Part shown: in pieces, positions 35,388-43,514 of the stretch
Numbering within the stretch: the stretch's first letter is position 1
Layout: every line of letters begins with the position of its first letter
Assembly: GCF_042445055.1 (NCBI RefSeq)
Contig: NZ_CP170339.1
Coordinates: forward strand, 3,081,866-3,145,865
DNA from: Falsihalocynthiibacter sp042445055
GTDB lineage: Bacteria; Pseudomonadota; Alphaproteobacteria; Rhodobacterales; Rhodobacteraceae
DNA length: 64,000 bases
Direction of reading: 5' to 3'
Notes under the pieces: model-generated
Database searches by the model: none
Seen by the model: only the letters and a program-made list of their open reading frames with translations
What the model was told of the DNA's origin: nothing
Made by a program: the position numbers and the translations under genes

Positions 35388-35990
35388 ATGAGTGCAAAAC
35401 AACCCACCCCCAAGCGTAAACGCCAAACCCGGTATTCGTTGCTTTTGGTCGCGGCTCTGTTTGCCATGTCGGGCCTTCTACGTCTAGGAACGGGAACAGG
35501 AGCGGCCATAGCGCGTGAAATCGAAGCGCTAGGGTCGCCCAATACCAATGTAGCTGAACAATCGTGCCTAACGAACGAAGGTTTACCAAATCTGCTCGCT
35601 GACCTGAAGGCGAGAGAGGACCGGATCAAGAGTCAGGAACTCTCGATCGCAGAAAAAATGCACACACTTCAGATCGCGGAGGCCAAGTTCAGCAAGAATT
35701 TGCAAGAGCTCGTCGCCGCTGAAAATGCGCTCGAACAAACGATCTTGCGGGCCAACTCCGCGTCGGAGGATGATTTATCGCAACTGACCGCGATGTACGA
35801 AAACATGAAACCCAAAGAAGCCGCACTGCTCTTTGAAGAAATGGATCCCGATTTCTCCTCAGGTTTTCTGAGCCGCATGAGACCGGATGCGGCGGCGGCT
35901 GTCCTTGCCGGTCTGCGCCCTGAAACTGCTTATGCAATCAGCGTCATCCTTGCTGGTCGAAACGCAAACGTACCCAAAGAGGACTCCTAG
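35388..35990 (+). CDS. motE: MotE-like flagellar chaperone
   Basis: 200-residue exported protein. N-terminal membrane helix at about residues 17-33 (YSLLLVAALFAMSGLL), a coiled coil near residues 66-125, and a C-terminal MgtE-N-like domain ('LTAMYENMKPKEAALLFEEM', 'FLSRMRPDAAAAVLAGLRPE'). This arrangement matches MotE, the periplasmic chaperone of MotC in rhizobia. Start at the ATG at 35388 (GAGGG upstream); longer open sequence upstream overlaps the previous gene. Its client here may be the 710-residue protein two genes downstream. Confidence 0.75.
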   Translation: MSAKQPTPKRKRQTRYSLLLVAALFAMSGLLRLGTGTGAAIAREIEALGSPNTNVAEQSCLTNEGLPNLLADLKAREDRIKSQELSIAEKMHTLQIAEAKFSKNLQELVAAENALEQTILRANSASEDDLSQLTAMYENMKPKEAALLFEEMDPDFSSGFLSRMRPDAAAAVLAGLRPETAYAISVILAGRNANVPKEDS

Positions 35991-35991
35991 T

Positions 35992-36861
35992 ATGCTCGGA
36001 ATAGTCGGAATCGCTCTCATCTTTATTATGGTGTTCGGTGGGTACCTTGCTGCTGGCGGCAAGATGTCCATCATTCTAAAATCGCTCCCTTTTGAAATGA
36101 TGATGATTGGAGGGGCAGGACTTGGCGCTTTTCTCATTTCGAACAATGTTGCCAGTGCTAAATCCACGCTAAATGACATCGGCAAGGTCTTTAAAGGTGT
36201 CAAATGGAAGAACAAAGATTACAGCGATTTGCTTTGCTTGCTATTCGAACTCATTCGGCTTGCACGTCAGAACCCTGTGAATCTTGAAGAGCATATCGAA
36301 GCCCCCGAAAACTCATCGATATTCACTCGATATCCTAAGATTCTCGCTGATAAAGAGGCAGTAGCTCTGATTTGTGACACGCTTCGCTCTGCCTCAATGA
36401 ATTACGACGATCCACACCAAGTTGAGGAAGTCCTTGAGCAGAGAATGGAAACCAACCTGCACGAAGCAATGCACGGAAGTCACGCGCTTCAGTCGCTCGC
36501 GGACGGACTCCCCGCGCTCGGGATTGTCGCGGCGGTCCTAGGGGTTATCAAGACTATGGCGTCAATTGATCAACCCCCAGAAGTTCTCGGCAAACTGATC
36601 GGCGGCGCGCTGGTTGGCACGTTCTTGGGCGTATTTTTGGCTTACGGGTTAATGGGACCATTCGCAGCAAAGGTGCAATCAGTCGTAGAGGAAGACTCTC
36701 ATTTCTATGGGCTCATTCGCGTCGTACTGGTTGCGAACCTGCACAACCACGCAACCAACATTTGCATCGAAGTCGGGCGCCAAAATACGCCCAGCCACCA
36801 CCGCCCAAGCTTCAGCGACTTAGAGGAAGCGCTGAAAACCGTAAAGTCGGAGGCCGCATGA
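35992..36861 (+). CDS. motA: Flagellar motor stator protein MotA
   Basis: 289-residue proton-channel stator protein. Helices near residues 4-20, 31-50, and the pair 'ALGIVAAVLGVIKTMASID' and 'GALVGTFLGVFLAYGLMGPF' hold the channel prolines. The cytoplasmic loop (residues 65-160) is typical. Start at the ATG at 35992, one base after motE. MotB, its obligatory partner, is not found in this window. Confidence 0.93.
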   Translation: MLGIVGIALIFIMVFGGYLAAGGKMSIILKSLPFEMMMIGGAGLGAFLISNNVASAKSTLNDIGKVFKGVKWKNKDYSDLLCLLFELIRLARQNPVNLEEHIEAPENSSIFTRYPKILADKEAVALICDTLRSASMNYDDPHQVEEVLEQRMETNLHEAMHGSHALQSLADGLPALGIVAAVLGVIKTMASIDQPPEVLGKLIGGALVGTFLGVFLAYGLMGPFAAKVQSVVEEDSHFYGLIRVVLVANLHNHATNICIEVGRQNTPSHHRPSFSDLEEALKTVKSEAA

Positions 36862-38990
36862 AGCTCCTCGTTTGGCTCTTCCTCTCGATCTTGTTTTCCG
36901 TTTCCGCCCGAGCAGAGACGGTTACTGTGCGATCAGGTGAACATCCAGAATTCTCGCGCCTAGTATTTCCCATAACAGAACAGACCGAATGGGTATTAGG
37001 CCGCGATGAGCGCGGATATACACTTTGGATAGAAGACCCCAATTTAAGCTGGGATATCTCAGATATTTTCCGCTTGATGCCAAAAGGCAGGCTAAGAGAT
37101 GTAATCCGACTCGATGAAACCTTTGAGCTACGGTCGGACTGTGCGTGTCACGCAAATGCGTTCACCCTGGATGGCAATAAACTGGTTATCGACATAATCG
37201 ACGGAAAGCCGCCGCAAAACTCAATATTTGAACAGCCGCTTAGCATCGAAAGCCCCTCGGTCGAAGCCGTAGTCGACGAAACAGCGCAAAGCACAGCGCA
37301 CACTATGAATGATTTTCCTTTGAGCTTCACCTCAACTCAAACGAAGGAGCTGGCTATGATGGAGCGGCGCTTGGCTGAGAGCATCGGACGTGCCGCCAGT
37401 CAGGGACTAATAGAAGTAGAGCCGAAACATCTACCAACTGCAAGCAAACCTACAAATACTATTGAAGGGATAGATCTGGAGGAAAAAAAACTTCCGGACA
37501 GAGTTAGTGCGACAACCATAGTTGATCTTGGCGTCAGAGAATTAACCGAAGCTTTGGCCCCAGCTATAAATACAAATTGTACGGCTGATCTTGCCGCCGA
37601 CATCGCGAGTTGGGGCACCCCAGACGCTATCTTCGATGGGATAGCAGAGGCACGTAGTAAGCTTGCGGGCGAACTAGACTCGCCAGCCGATGGCTCACGG
37701 ATTCAACTGGCTAAAGCATACCTATATGCAGGGTTCGGAGCCGAGGCGAAGGCTTCGCTCGCGGCAATATCTCCCAAGAATCAAAACACTGAACTACTAT
37801 TTGCCATCGCTGATATCTTGGATCAGGGTGAGATAGATACACGCGAGGTGCTCTATGCCCAGCTATCCTGTGACACGTACGGTGCGATATGGCATGCGCT
37901 CGGCGGCATTGCGGTCAAAGACACCGCGGCGATCAAAAGCGAGTATTTTGCGTTACCCTATCATTTGCGGATCTTACTTGGCCCTCAGTTGATCGAAGCA
38001 CTAAACCAAGCAAATAAGCGCAACACCGCAGCAGAAATCCGTAACCACTTAGAACGCACACATGACGCCCCAGATGATGAATTCATCCTATCCAACGCGC
38101 GCCTGCTTCTCGCCGAAGACCAAAAGCCACAAGCCCTTAGTGATCTAAGCCGCATTTACGAAGGGAACACCCCATCATCCACAATCGCGCTCCTAGAGCT
38201 TGCGTCGCAGGAGTTGCAGTCGGGCTCCCCCCTCGCTCCCAAGACAATGACGGCCCTCGAAACACTAGCGTTCGAACAGCGCGGAACCAACATTGACGGA
38301 GCGGTGACCAAATTGCTCGTAGACGCTTTCTCACTAGAGCACGAACCCAGAAAGGCCATTCGTGCAATCATTGACGCTAGAGAACGCGAAGCGATATCGC
38401 GCGACGAAAATAGAGAGCTATTAAGCAAGACAATTATTAACGCAAATAAGGAGTTAAACGATGCTGATTTTATAAGCTTCGCATATGAAATCGAACCCCT
38501 CTTTCAAAGCGAAGATATTTCGCCTCCCGCGCGGCAAAATACTTCTGAGAGGCTGCTAAATAGTGGCCTTCCCCGGTTGGCACAAATAGCGCTAGGCGAA
38601 AGCAGTGCGCAAGATGCGTGGTCTGCGACTTTGATTGCGCGCGCAGCTAACATGGAAAACAACTCCGAAGAAGCACTTAAGCTGACCGCCATTTTTCCTC
38701 AGAATCGGGCGGCGACTGAAGCTCGCTTAGATGCCGCGTTGAAGTTAGAGGATCACATACTCGCGGAAAGAGAACGTGCACGTCTCGGTGAGAATCCTAA
38801 GGAAAACCCGGCACTTTCTTCTTTTCCTGAACCCATAGATCTGGCACTCGCCAATACTGACCGCTCGATCGTGTTACAGCCAACCATCAACAGTGAAAGC
38901 CTGTTGGCGGCTAGAAAACTCATTAATAAGAGCCGCGAGTATCGATCAAATGTGGCTGAGTTGCTAAATTCAATGACTGCCCCCAATTAA
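36858..38990 (+). CDS. Large periplasmic protein of the flagellar cluster, AMIN-like plus helical repeats
   Basis: 710-residue exported protein, coupled to motA by a 4 bp overlap (ATGA). Signal peptide 'MKLLVWLFLSILFSVSARA'. Residues 20-120 look like an AMIN-type domain ('SGEHPEFSRLVFPITEQTEW', 'LWIEDPNLSWDISDIF', 'NKLVIDIIDGKPP'). From about residue 210 to the end the sequence is helical and repeat-like (TPR/HEAT-type, e.g. 'IQLAKAYLYAGFGAEAKASL'), with many acidic residues. It is too large for MotC, yet its place after motE/motA suggests a stator-linked periplasmic role. I do not recognise it as a named protein. Confidence 0.65.
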   Translation: MKLLVWLFLSILFSVSARAETVTVRSGEHPEFSRLVFPITEQTEWVLGRDERGYTLWIEDPNLSWDISDIFRLMPKGRLRDVIRLDETFELRSDCACHANAFTLDGNKLVIDIIDGKPPQNSIFEQPLSIESPSVEAVVDETAQSTAHTMNDFPLSFTSTQTKELAMMERRLAESIGRAASQGLIEVEPKHLPTASKPTNTIEGIDLEEKKLPDRVSATTIVDLGVRELTEALAPAINTNCTADLAADIASWGTPDAIFDGIAEARSKLAGELDSPADGSRIQLAKAYLYAGFGAEAKASLAAISPKNQNTELLFAIADILDQGEIDTREVLYAQLSCDTYGAIWHALGGIAVKDTAAIKSEYFALPYHLRILLGPQLIEALNQANKRNTAAEIRNHLERTHDAPDDEFILSNARLLLAEDQKPQALSDLSRIYEGNTPSSTIALLELASQELQSGSPLAPKTMTALETLAFEQRGTNIDGAVTKLLVDAFSLEHEPRKAIRAIIDAREREAISRDENRELLSKTIINANKELNDADFISFAYEIEPLFQSEDISPPARQNTSERLLNSGLPRLAQIALGESSAQDAWSATLIARAANMENNSEEALKLTAIFPQNRAATEARLDAALKLEDHILAERERARLGENPKENPALSSFPEPIDLALANTDRSIVLQPTINSESLLAARKLINKSREYRSNVAELLNSMTAPN

Positions 38991-39060
38991 CGCACATCAT
39001 TACCTTTCCTTAAGACTCTCGATGCTAATTTAAGCCGTACAACAGCTAGAATGGCTTCAC

Positions 39061-41148
39061 ATGAATCTAACTATCGGGAATGTTTTTCGACCAACGGTTC
39101 TGCTTGCGCTTGCGCTTATGGCGATCATTGTAATGATGATCCTTCCGGTCCCAGCGTGGGTGCTTGATATTGGATTGGCAACATCCTTTGCTCTCGCGAT
39201 TCTTATGTTTACGGTCACGCTGTTTATCGAACGGCCACTGGATTTCTCAGCCTTTCCGACCGTTCTGCTCGCGTCATTGATGCTGCGCCTTTCACTCAAC
39301 GTTTCGTCAACGAAACTTATTATCGGTCAAGGCCACACGGGCCCCGGTGCCGCAGGCGATGTCATCCAAGGGTTCGCAAGCTTTGTTATGGGGGGGAGCA
39401 TTTTTCTGGGCCTCGTTGTTTTCGGGGTGTTGCTCATCGTCAATTTCATTGTGATCACCAAAGGCGCGGGGCGAATGGCGGAAGTTGGTGCCCGCTTTGC
39501 TCTGGATGCGATGCCGGGGAAACAGCTAGCCATTGACGCCGACATGTCCGCTGGGGCAATTGACCATACCGAAGCGAAAGCACGCCGTGAGAAAGATCAA
39601 GCCGAAATGACTTTCTTTGGGTCACTCGATGGTGCCTCTAAATTCGTCAAAGGTGATGCCGTTGCAGGCCTCCTAATCACTTTACTTAACCTAGTGATGG
39701 GGCTGATTATTGGAGTTGTCTTGCACGGCATGCCAATCAGTCAAGCGTTTGAAACTTATTCAATATTAACTGTAGGAGATGGCTTAGTATCTCAAATACC
39801 CGCCGTCATCATCTCGATCGCCTCAGCGCTCCTCCTTGCTCGGGGCGGCGCGACCGGATCAACCGACTTGGCTCTCGTGACGCAGTTAGGACGCTACCCT
39901 GCCGCGCTCGGCACAGTCGCCGTTCTGATGGCCCTCTTTGCGCTGGTCCCCGGCCTACCGTTTGTTCCGTTTATCGCGGGGGCCACGACCCTCGGACTCT
40001 GCGCTTGGTTCGTTCACAAGAAAAACATCTCTCAAGAGGCCACCGCAACGACTTCACTAGAATCCGAGGTTTCAGAGCCGGCGCCGAAACCGCTCGGAGA
40101 TGTCTTGGACCTCGATGATATACACGTCGAATTCGCACCCGACCTCATCAATCTAATACTCGATCCAGCGACCGGACTGGACGCTCGCATCGAAAGTATG
40201 CGTTCGCATGTAGCCACATCCTTTGGACTATTGCTTTCGGAAATTAGGCTTACGGATGAGGCCTCGCTCCCCAAAGGCACCTACATCATCCGAATCCAAG
40301 GAGTCGAACAGGCGCGTGATACACTTCAATCGGAGCGCGTGCTCGCATTGATCTCGGGCGACGCCGATCTCTTGCCGCCCGGCGATGACGTAAGCGAACC
40401 TGTCTACGGCGCTCCTGCCCGCTGGATTTCATATGAAGATCAAGATCAAGTGGCGATTTCGGGGACCACGGTCGTGAACGCCACCGAAGTGCTTGCCACC
40501 CATCTCTTGGAGGTAATCAAAGCCAACTTGCCTCGTCTTCTAACGCTTAAGGCGCTTCGCAAAATTCTCAGCGAACTTACAAAACTATCGGACGAGAAAC
40601 GAGCTACTGCCAACAAGCAAATGATAGATGAGCTAATACCAGAAAAGGTGCCCGTGGATTTACTGCTCAACGTCATGAGAATGCTGCTCGAGGAACAAGT
40701 TTCGGTCCGGAACTTACCCCTAATTCTCGAAGCAATCGCCGAAGCGCGCGGCACATACCCTACGACGGAGGGGGTCTGCGAGCACGTGCGGCAACGGTTG
40801 GGCTTCCAACTGGTGGTTGGAATGAAGCGAGATGACGGCACAATTCCCTTGATACAACTCGCGCCTGAATGGGAAGAAGCATTCAATCTACATCAAATTG
40901 TCGGAGATCGCGGGCAAGTTGACGTTGCCCTCCCCCCGACTGAATTCAATAAACTTGCAGATGGCGTGGCCGATCGCGTAGCACGCGCGTCTAAAACGGG
41001 AACTTACCCTGCGATCGTCACTTCCAGACTCAGAAGACGGTTCATCCGTACAGTTTTGTCCGCCAGGGGCATAAACAACCCCGTGCTCTCTTTCGAAGAG
41101 ATCGGCACAGACGCAAAACCCTCGCTCGTCGGATTGGTTCCCGCATGA
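39061..41148 (+). CDS. flhA: Flagellar export gate protein FlhA
   Basis: 695-residue export-gate protein. Eight membrane helices lie in the first half, with the FHIPEP signature region around residues 140-210 ('MPGKQLAIDADMSAGAID', 'FFGSLDGASKFVKGDAVAG'). The cytoplasmic half (residues 345-695) forms the nonameric ring that receives chaperone-substrate complexes. It has the full family length. 70 bp after the large periplasmic gene, so it may have its own promoter. Overlaps fliR by 4 bp. Confidence 0.97.
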   Translation: MNLTIGNVFRPTVLLALALMAIIVMMILPVPAWVLDIGLATSFALAILMFTVTLFIERPLDFSAFPTVLLASLMLRLSLNVSSTKLIIGQGHTGPGAAGDVIQGFASFVMGGSIFLGLVVFGVLLIVNFIVITKGAGRMAEVGARFALDAMPGKQLAIDADMSAGAIDHTEAKARREKDQAEMTFFGSLDGASKFVKGDAVAGLLITLLNLVMGLIIGVVLHGMPISQAFETYSILTVGDGLVSQIPAVIISIASALLLARGGATGSTDLALVTQLGRYPAALGTVAVLMALFALVPGLPFVPFIAGATTLGLCAWFVHKKNISQEATATTSLESEVSEPAPKPLGDVLDLDDIHVEFAPDLINLILDPATGLDARIESMRSHVATSFGLLLSEIRLTDEASLPKGTYIIRIQGVEQARDTLQSERVLALISGDADLLPPGDDVSEPVYGAPARWISYEDQDQVAISGTTVVNATEVLATHLLEVIKANLPRLLTLKALRKILSELTKLSDEKRATANKQMIDELIPEKVPVDLLLNVMRMLLEEQVSVRNLPLILEAIAEARGTYPTTEGVCEHVRQRLGFQLVVGMKRDDGTIPLIQLAPEWEEAFNLHQIVGDRGQVDVALPPTEFNKLADGVADRVARASKTGTYPAIVTSRLRRRFIRTVLSARGINNPVLSFEEIGTDAKPSLVGLVPA

Positions 41149-41912
41149 TTGAGGCGATGATTGAGCTGGCCGACCCTAGCAAAACGGAAATGGCGACGTT
41201 CTTCTTCGTTTTTCTGCGGATTGGGGCGGCCATTGCTCTAATGCCCGTATTTGGGGAACAAACGATACCGTTGCGCGTTCGGCTGGCACTTGCACTAGCG
41301 TTTACTGCAATTGTCTTCCCCATCTCTGGCATGAACTTCATCAACGACGGAAGCTCGATTTGGATGTTAGGGGCCGCAGAAGTCGTCAACGGTCTTGCAC
41401 TTGGAGTTGGCTTTAGACTGCTCGTTTTTTCCCTTCAAATCGCCGGCTCAATCATAGCTCAATCAACTTCGCTTTCCCAAATTCTCGGATCCGCGCAAGC
41501 TGAGCCAACGCCCGCCATAGGGCAACTCTTCCTAGTATCTGGTCTTGCGATCGCTGCCATTCTGGGGCTGCACGTGCGAGTAACGCACGCTTTTGTTTTT
41601 TCATACGAGATGCTTCCTGGCGGCAATTTTCCATCGCCCAGTGAAATCACGCAGTGGGGTGTCGCGAATGTCGCGCGCGCATTCTCGCTCGCTTTTTCTC
41701 TTGCGGCTCCGTTCGTGATTGCCTCCTTCATCTATAATGTGGCCTTGGGCGTCATTAACCGCGCGATGCCGCAATTGATGGTCGCCATGGTCGGCGCGCC
41801 AGCAATTACACTCGGAAGCCTCGCGCTCATGTTGGTGGTCGCACCCTTCATCATTTCGATTTGGTGGAACGCTTTTGAGCTCTATCTTGCCAACCCGTTT
41901 GACGCGCACTGA
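41145..41912 (+). CDS. fliR: Flagellar export gate protein FliR
   Basis: 255-residue gate protein with six hydrophobic segments: 'FFFVFLRIGAAIALMPVFGE' at the N-terminus (typical FliR), 'ILGSAQAEPTPAIGQLFLVS' in the middle and the C-terminal 'MVAMVGAPAITLGSLALMLV'. Coupled to flhA (ATGA) and flhB (TGATG). Confidence 0.95.
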   Translation: MIEAMIELADPSKTEMATFFFVFLRIGAAIALMPVFGEQTIPLRVRLALALAFTAIVFPISGMNFINDGSSIWMLGAAEVVNGLALGVGFRLLVFSLQIAGSIIAQSTSLSQILGSAQAEPTPAIGQLFLVSGLAIAAILGLHVRVTHAFVFSYEMLPGGNFPSPSEITQWGVANVARAFSLAFSLAAPFVIASFIYNVALGVINRAMPQLMVAMVGAPAITLGSLALMLVVAPFIISIWWNAFELYLANPFDAH

Positions 41913-42994
41913 TGAGTGAAGACGACAGCGACAAGCAACACGAGCCAACGCAGAAAAAGCTCGATGATGCCAGAAAGAAAGGGGAAATACCCCGCTCGAC
42001 GGACCTGCTGACCGCTGCTTCCTACAGTGGGTTTCTCATTACTGCCTTTACGATCGGCGGATCCAGCCTGAGGCAAGCGGGGCAAGACCTATCGGGCATG
42101 ATTTCCCGCGCTGACCAAGTTGCCCCGCTCTTGTTTGAAGCAAACGGATCAGAACTCTTGAACGCCCCATTCCTCTCACTCTTGGGTACAGTTGCGTTCT
42201 GGTTCGGCCTTCCCGCTCTCATGGTGACCCTAACCGTTCTCGCTCAAAGAAGCTTCGTAGTAGCCCCCGAAAAGTTAGCGCCAAAGCTATCGCGTATTTC
42301 ACCGCTGTCAAATGCTCAGAACAAGTTTGGAAGGTCCGGATTGTTTGAATTTGGGAAGAGTTTTCTAAAGCTCGCGATCTTTTCAATCGTTCTAGGAGCT
42401 GTGGTTCTTGGCAATATGGAAGAAATCATAGCTACCGTCTATTTATCGCCACAGGTCGCGATGAAGCTGTTGTTTACGCTCTTCATCAAGTTTTTATTCA
42501 TAGTTCTAATTGTCTCTGTGGTTATCGGTGCCGCGGATTTCCTATTTCAGCATCAGGAACACATGCGCAAAAATCGGATGTCGCACAAGGAGATGACGGA
42601 CGAGCATAAGAGCAGCGAAGGCGATCCACACATAAAACAGCAACGCCGCCAAAAAGGTTACGAGATCGCGATGACCCAAATGATGGGAAGCGTGCCAGAG
42701 GCGGACGTTATCATAGTTAACCCGACCCATTACGCAGTCGCACTTAAATGGGATCGGACATCTGGCGCTGCGCCGATCTGTGTCGCAAAAGGTGTCGACG
42801 AGATTGCCGCCGCCATTCGTGAAATAGCGATGCAGAACGGCGTACCAATCCATAGCGACCCGCCAACCGCTCGCGCTATCTATGCAACCGTCGAAATTGA
42901 CGCTGAAATTCAACGTTCCCATTATCAAGCCGTTGCTGCGGCCATCAGGTTCGCTGAAAAAATTCGCCAGAAATCCCGTACACTAAGAGGCTAG
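41912..42994 (+). CDS. flhB: Flagellar export switch protein FlhB
   Basis: 360-residue protein that sets the hook-to-filament switch. Four membrane helices are in the first 210 residues; the cytoplasmic part carries the autocleavage motif N270-PTHYAVAL. The N-terminus 'TQKKLDDARKKGEIPRSTDL' is the conserved basic start. Its interaction partner FliK is encoded at 55867. Confidence 0.97.
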   Translation: MSEDDSDKQHEPTQKKLDDARKKGEIPRSTDLLTAASYSGFLITAFTIGGSSLRQAGQDLSGMISRADQVAPLLFEANGSELLNAPFLSLLGTVAFWFGLPALMVTLTVLAQRSFVVAPEKLAPKLSRISPLSNAQNKFGRSGLFEFGKSFLKLAIFSIVLGAVVLGNMEEIIATVYLSPQVAMKLLFTLFIKFLFIVLIVSVVIGAADFLFQHQEHMRKNRMSHKEMTDEHKSSEGDPHIKQQRRQKGYEIAMTQMMGSVPEADVIIVNPTHYAVALKWDRTSGAAPICVAKGVDEIAAAIREIAMQNGVPIHSDPPTARAIYATVEIDAEIQRSHYQAVAAAIRFAEKIRQKSRTLRG

Positions 42995-42995
42995 C

Positions 42996-43337
42996 GTGGA
43001 CGAGCGTCTAGAAAAAATTCAATCCATTGCAGGGATGACACAAGACTTAGAGTTGGCGAAATTGCGTGCAATATCGGGCGAACTCGAGCAGGTCGAAAAA
43101 CACATCGCGGATCTTCGATCCCAAACCAAGCAACAGGGCGTAGAACTGGAAATCCAAGATATTGGTACTTATACAAAATGGATTCAGTGGACGAACCAAA
43201 AGGCTGTTGAACTCAATCAAGAGCGCGCTCGGAAACGGGTCGAGTTTGAGCAACAAAAAAGCATTGTTCAAAAAGCGACGGGTCGCAAAAATGTGCTCCA
43301 TAAACTTGTTGCGCAGGAACGTAAAAGGCGGAAATAA
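42996..43337 (+). CDS. Small coiled-coil protein, FliJ-like
   Basis: 113 residues, almost wholly helical and charged (Q/E/K-rich, two coiled-coil stretches around residues 15-50 and 65-105). Starts with GTG, one base after the flhB stop. Size, charge and place after flhB fit FliJ, the small export component linked to FliI, but it has no FliJ-specific motif that I can name. Confidence 0.6.
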   Translation: MDERLEKIQSIAGMTQDLELAKLRAISGELEQVEKHIADLRSQTKQQGVELEIQDIGTYTKWIQWTNQKAVELNQERARKRVEFEQQKSIVQKATGRKNVLHKLVAQERKRRK

Positions 43338-43514
43338 ATTCGTTTGTGCTTTGGCCAAAAGTAGTTTCTGTCGCTCTGAGATTGAAATTCGTCTGCCATT
43401 GATTTAAGTCGCTACTGAACACGATCAGGATCTACGAACAAAGCGGCCACCTAGAACCCGCTTCGCATAACCACGCGCACCACCCTCCAGCAATTCGCAG
43501 AAAGGCATACCTTA

